DNA of 64,000 nucleotides from Streptomyces sp. NBC_00654 (GTDB taxonomy: Bacteria; Actinomycetota; Actinomycetes; Streptomycetales; Streptomycetaceae), in NCBI RefSeq assembly GCF_026341775.1, contig NZ_JAPEOB010000003.1, forward strand, positions 868,001 to 932,000, given 5' to 3'. A program made the translations under genes and the position numbers. Below the pieces are notes generated by a model, which did not search any database, had not been told where the DNA came from, and saw only the letters and a program-made list of their open reading frames with translations. Positions within the stretch are counted from its first letter, which is position 1, and the number at the start of each line of letters is the position of its first letter. Below, one piece after another: positions 61,576 to 64,000 of the stretch.

Positions 61576-64000
61576 ATGGGGACGACCACACCACCGCGCA
61601 CGCTCGCCGAAGCTCTGCGCGCCCGCGCCGACGAATCGCTGGCCGGGCTGCTGCGTGCCCGCCCCGACCTCCTCAGCCCCGTGCCGAACGACATCACCCA
61701 GCTCGCGACGAGAGCGGGCACCCGTGCCTCCGTCGTCCGCGCGCTGGAACACCTGGACCGGTTCGCGCTCCAGACCGCGGAGGCACTGGCCGTGGCACCG
61801 GACCCGGCCCCGTACGGCACGCTGCTGTCCCTGCTCACGGGGGACGGCCAGGACGACGGGGACCAGCGCGACGACGCGGGGAGCGCGATCACCGCCGCGC
61901 TGCCCGCCGCCCTGGCGACGCTGCGCGAACAGGCCCTCGTCTGGGGCGAGGACGACCGGCTGCGCCTGGTCCGTACGGCCAGGGAACTGCTCGCCCCGTC
62001 CCCGCAGCACCCCTCCCCCACCGGCCTCGGCCCGACGGTCGCCGAGGCGACCGCCGGCATGTCGCCCGGCCGCCTCCAGGAGATCCTGACCGCCGTCGGG
62101 CTGCCCGCCACGCACGACCCGGTCTCGGCCGTCACCGCGCTGGCCGGTCTGTTCACGGACCGGACCAGGATGGCGGCCCTGCTGGACACCGCCCCGGCCG
62201 AGGCACTGTCCGTGCTGGACCGGCTGGTGTGGGGGCCGCCGTACGGGGAGATCACACCGAACCCCACGCCGCCGGTCCGGTGGCTGCGCGACCGCGGCCT
62301 GCTGCTGCCGGTGTCGACGCGCACCGTCGTACTGCCCCGCGAGGCGGCGCTGCATCTGCGGGCCGGGCGCGCCCACCGCGTACCGGAACCGGTGCCGCCG
62401 GTCGTCGCCGCGGCGGCCGAGCGCGATCCCCAGGCTGTGGACGGAGCGGCGGCGGGCCAGGCGTTCACGGCCCTGTCCACCATCGAGGACCTGCTGAAGC
62501 TCTGGAACGGCGGCGGCCCGGCGATCCTGCGCGCGGGCGGGCTCAGCGTGCGTGAGCTGAAGCGGGCCGCGAACGCGATGGACGTGACGGAGCCGGTCGC
62601 CGCGTTCTGGGTCGAACTCGCCCACGCGGCCGGGCTGCTGGCCGCCGACGGGGAGAGCGACGAACGGTACGCGGCGACGCCCGCGTACGACGACTGGCTC
62701 GAACTCCCCGCCCAGGACCGCTGGGCACGGCTCGCCACCGCCTGGCTCGCCGCCACCCGCACCGCCGGTCTGGTCGGCGGCCAGGACGCCAAGGGCCGGG
62801 CGCTGTCCGCACTCGGCCCCGAACTGGACCGCTCGGCCGCGCCGGAGGTACGCCACCGGGTGCTGGCCCTGTTCGCCGCGCTGCCGCCGGGCACGGCGCC
62901 CGACCCCGTGACGCTGCTGGCCCGGCTGCGCTGGGAACGCCCGCTGCGCGGGGGTGCGCGGGGCGCCGGGATGCCGGGGGCTCCCAGGCCCGCCGAGGCC
63001 TCGCCCTCCGCCCCCGGGGACACCTCCGACCTGCGGTCCCGGATCGCCCTGTGGACGGTCAACGAGGCGGAGCTGCTGGGCATCACGGGCCGGGGTGCCC
63101 TCTCCTCGCAGGCCCGCGCGCTGCTGGCCGACGGGCCCGGCGCGGCCGCCGCCCTCCTCGCCCCGCTCCTGCCGGAACCGCTCAGCCATGTGCTGCTCCA
63201 GGCCGACCTGACGGCCGTCGCCCCCGGCCCGCTGGAGCGCCCGCTGGCCGAGATGCTGTCGGTCCTCGCGGACGTCGAGTCCAAGGGCGGGGCCACGGTC
63301 TACCGCTTCACCCCCGGTTCGGTACGCCGGGCGCTGGACGCCGGGCAGGCCGCCGCCGACCTGCACGCGTTCCTGGCCGCGCACAGCCGTACGCCGGTGC
63401 CGCAGCCGCTGAGCTACCTCATCGACGACGTGGCCCGCCGCCACGGCCATCTTCGGATCGGCTCCGCGTCGGCGTACGTGCGCTGCGACGACGAGGCCGT
63501 GCTGAACGAGATCCTCGCCGACAAGCGCTCGGCCACGCTGCGGCTGCGCAGGCTCGCGCCGACCGTGCTGGCCGCCCAGGCCGACCCGGCGTCCCTGCTC
63601 GAAGGGCTGCGCGAGATGGGCTACGCCCCGGCCGCCGAGTCCGCCGAGGGCGACGTCCTGATCACCCGGGCGGGCGCCCGCCGCACCCCGCCCCGCTCGG
63701 CGCCCGTACCCGTGCCCGAGGGCCCGCCGGTCCCGGACGAGACCCTGCTGGGCGCGGCGGTCCGGGCGATCCGGGCCGGGGACACGGCCGCGACGGTCGT
63801 CCGCAAGGACACCGGAGAGGGCCCCGAGACCCCCGTCTCCGCCGGGTCCCTGCCCCGTACGACGTCGGCGGAGACCCTGGCCACGGTCCAGGCCGCCGCC
63901 ATGACGGGCGCGGCGGTCTGGATCGGCTACGTCAACGCGGACGGCGCCGCCAGCCAACGGGTGATCGCCCCGGTCCGGGTGGAGGGCGGCTTCGTGACGG
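61576..64000 (+). CDS. Helicase-associated (XPB-like Helicase_C_3) protein, 3' end outside the window
   Basis: The frame is open from an ATG at 61576 to the right edge, 808 residues. The N-terminal two thirds are a helical protein with LAEALRARADESLAGLLRAR and so on. A helicase-C-terminal-like domain (Helicase_C_3) is suggested by TAVAPGPLERPLAEMLSVLA and TVYRFTPGSVRRALDAGQAA. A WYL-like segment begins near GAAVWIGYVNADGAASQRVI close to the edge. TACCGT 7 bases before the ATG indicates a leaderless transcript. Probably DNA-repair or transcription-related; partial. Confidence 0.8.
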   Translation, partial: MGTTTPPRTLAEALRARADESLAGLLRARPDLLSPVPNDITQLATRAGTRASVVRALEHLDRFALQTAEALAVAPDPAPYGTLLSLLTGDGQDDGDQRDDAGSAITAALPAALATLREQALVWGEDDRLRLVRTARELLAPSPQHPSPTGLGPTVAEATAGMSPGRLQEILTAVGLPATHDPVSAVTALAGLFTDRTRMAALLDTAPAEALSVLDRLVWGPPYGEITPNPTPPVRWLRDRGLLLPVSTRTVVLPREAALHLRAGRAHRVPEPVPPVVAAAAERDPQAVDGAAAGQAFTALSTIEDLLKLWNGGGPAILRAGGLSVRELKRAANAMDVTEPVAAFWVELAHAAGLLAADGESDERYAATPAYDDWLELPAQDRWARLATAWLAATRTAGLVGGQDAKGRALSALGPELDRSAAPEVRHRVLALFAALPPGTAPDPVTLLARLRWERPLRGGARGAGMPGAPRPAEASPSAPGDTSDLRSRIALWTVNEAELLGITGRGALSSQARALLADGPGAAAALLAPLLPEPLSHVLLQADLTAVAPGPLERPLAEMLSVLADVESKGGATVYRFTPGSVRRALDAGQAAADLHAFLAAHSRTPVPQPLSYLIDDVARRHGHLRIGSASAYVRCDDEAVLNEILADKRSATLRLRRLAPTVLAAQADPASLLEGLREMGYAPAAESAEGDVLITRAGARRTPPRSAPVPVPEGPPVPDETLLGAAVRAIRAGDTAATVVRKDTGEGPETPVSAGSLPRTTSAETLATVQAAAMTGAAVWIGYVNADGAASQRVIAPVRVEGGFVT

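Noticed and set aside
61513..63957. Long reverse-strand open frame opposite the helicase-associated gene
   Set aside because: It is a Gly/Arg-rich antisense shadow of the plus-strand gene, which has clear coding character; the real minus gene starts at the GTG at 61512.

Overview
The window is very GC-rich, densely coded, and uses ATG, GTG and TTG starts with heavy third-position G/C bias. It carries a conservon operon, actinobacterial SerC, futalosine-pathway menaquinone genes and several actinobacteria-restricted DUF families. Together these point to the chromosome of a Streptomyces or very close relative. No rRNA, tRNA, phage, intact insertion sequence or CRISPR array was seen. Both edges cut genes: an FAD-linked oxidase on the left and a helicase-associated WYL-like protein on the right.

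Layout. 1-6.4 kb: truncated FAD oxidase, then a complete conservon (cvnA-B-C-D) running by start/stop overlaps into two cytochrome P450 genes; the first P450 lacks the EXXR motif as in CYP157, the second is canonical and CYP154-like. 6.5-9.7 kb: serC, a Uma2-type nuclease-fold gene with a DUF664 remnant behind it, a DUF4259 gene and a GNAT acetyltransferase. 9.7-13.0 kb: drug-type ABC exporter (permease plus ATPase), divergent TetR gene with two near-identical palindromic operators between them, and a PPOX-fold flavin enzyme. 13.3-22 kb: a secreted beta/gamma-crystallin-like protein, an exported propeller-like protein, an SGNH hydrolase, a small protein with a possible amyloid-signalling tail, an orphan histidine kinase, a TetR regulator beside a badly deleted P450 pseudogene, a secreted metzincin-like protease with an exported partner, and an AraC/GyrI-type regulator. 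22-26.7 kb: two decayed small genes, a GH3 glycosidase with divergent TetR, and a broken DUF5753 gene followed by an intact DUF397 gene. 26.7-41.5 kb: an ECF sigma factor with a fused Cys-cluster N-terminus, two SDRs, an XRE membrane regulator, a Ser/Thr kinase fused to an extracellular solute-binding domain, a proline iminopeptidase-like hydrolase, an aldo-keto reductase, thpR, a MarR-MFS operon and an NCS2 purine permease. 41.8-55.2 kb: mostly conserved core genes (DUF2530, CtpE-like P-type ATPase, exported DUF5707-like protein, large GHKL ATPase, DUF3027, MFS, DUF2771 lipoprotein, mqnB-mqnD, cold-shock protein). 55.2-64 kb: HAD phosphatase, a four-gene iron-siderophore ABC importer behind a probable iron box, a large anchored protein and the start of the helicase-associated gene.

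How the genes work together. The conservon should form a membrane-associated G-protein-like switch (sensor ATPase, roadblock protein, DUF742 protein, small GTPase) co-translated with its two P450s. The TetR/ABC, TetR/GH3 and MarR/MFS pairs are local regulator-target modules. The four-gene importer is one translationally coupled ferri-siderophore uptake unit. mqnB and mqnD supply two steps of the futalosine route to menaquinone.

General patterns. At least a dozen genes have a -10-like NANNNT hexamer exactly 6 or 7 nt before the start codon, the geometry of leaderless transcripts. Five stretches are clearly decaying genes (DUF664 tail, P450, a two-gene pair, DUF5753). Several intergenic gaps hold short GC-rich tandem repeats. 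I did not find a clear-cut new multi-gene system. The best leads are the amyloid-tail protein, the kinase/solute-binding fusion, the metzincin with its partner, the sigma factor fusion and the 29-residue membrane protein.
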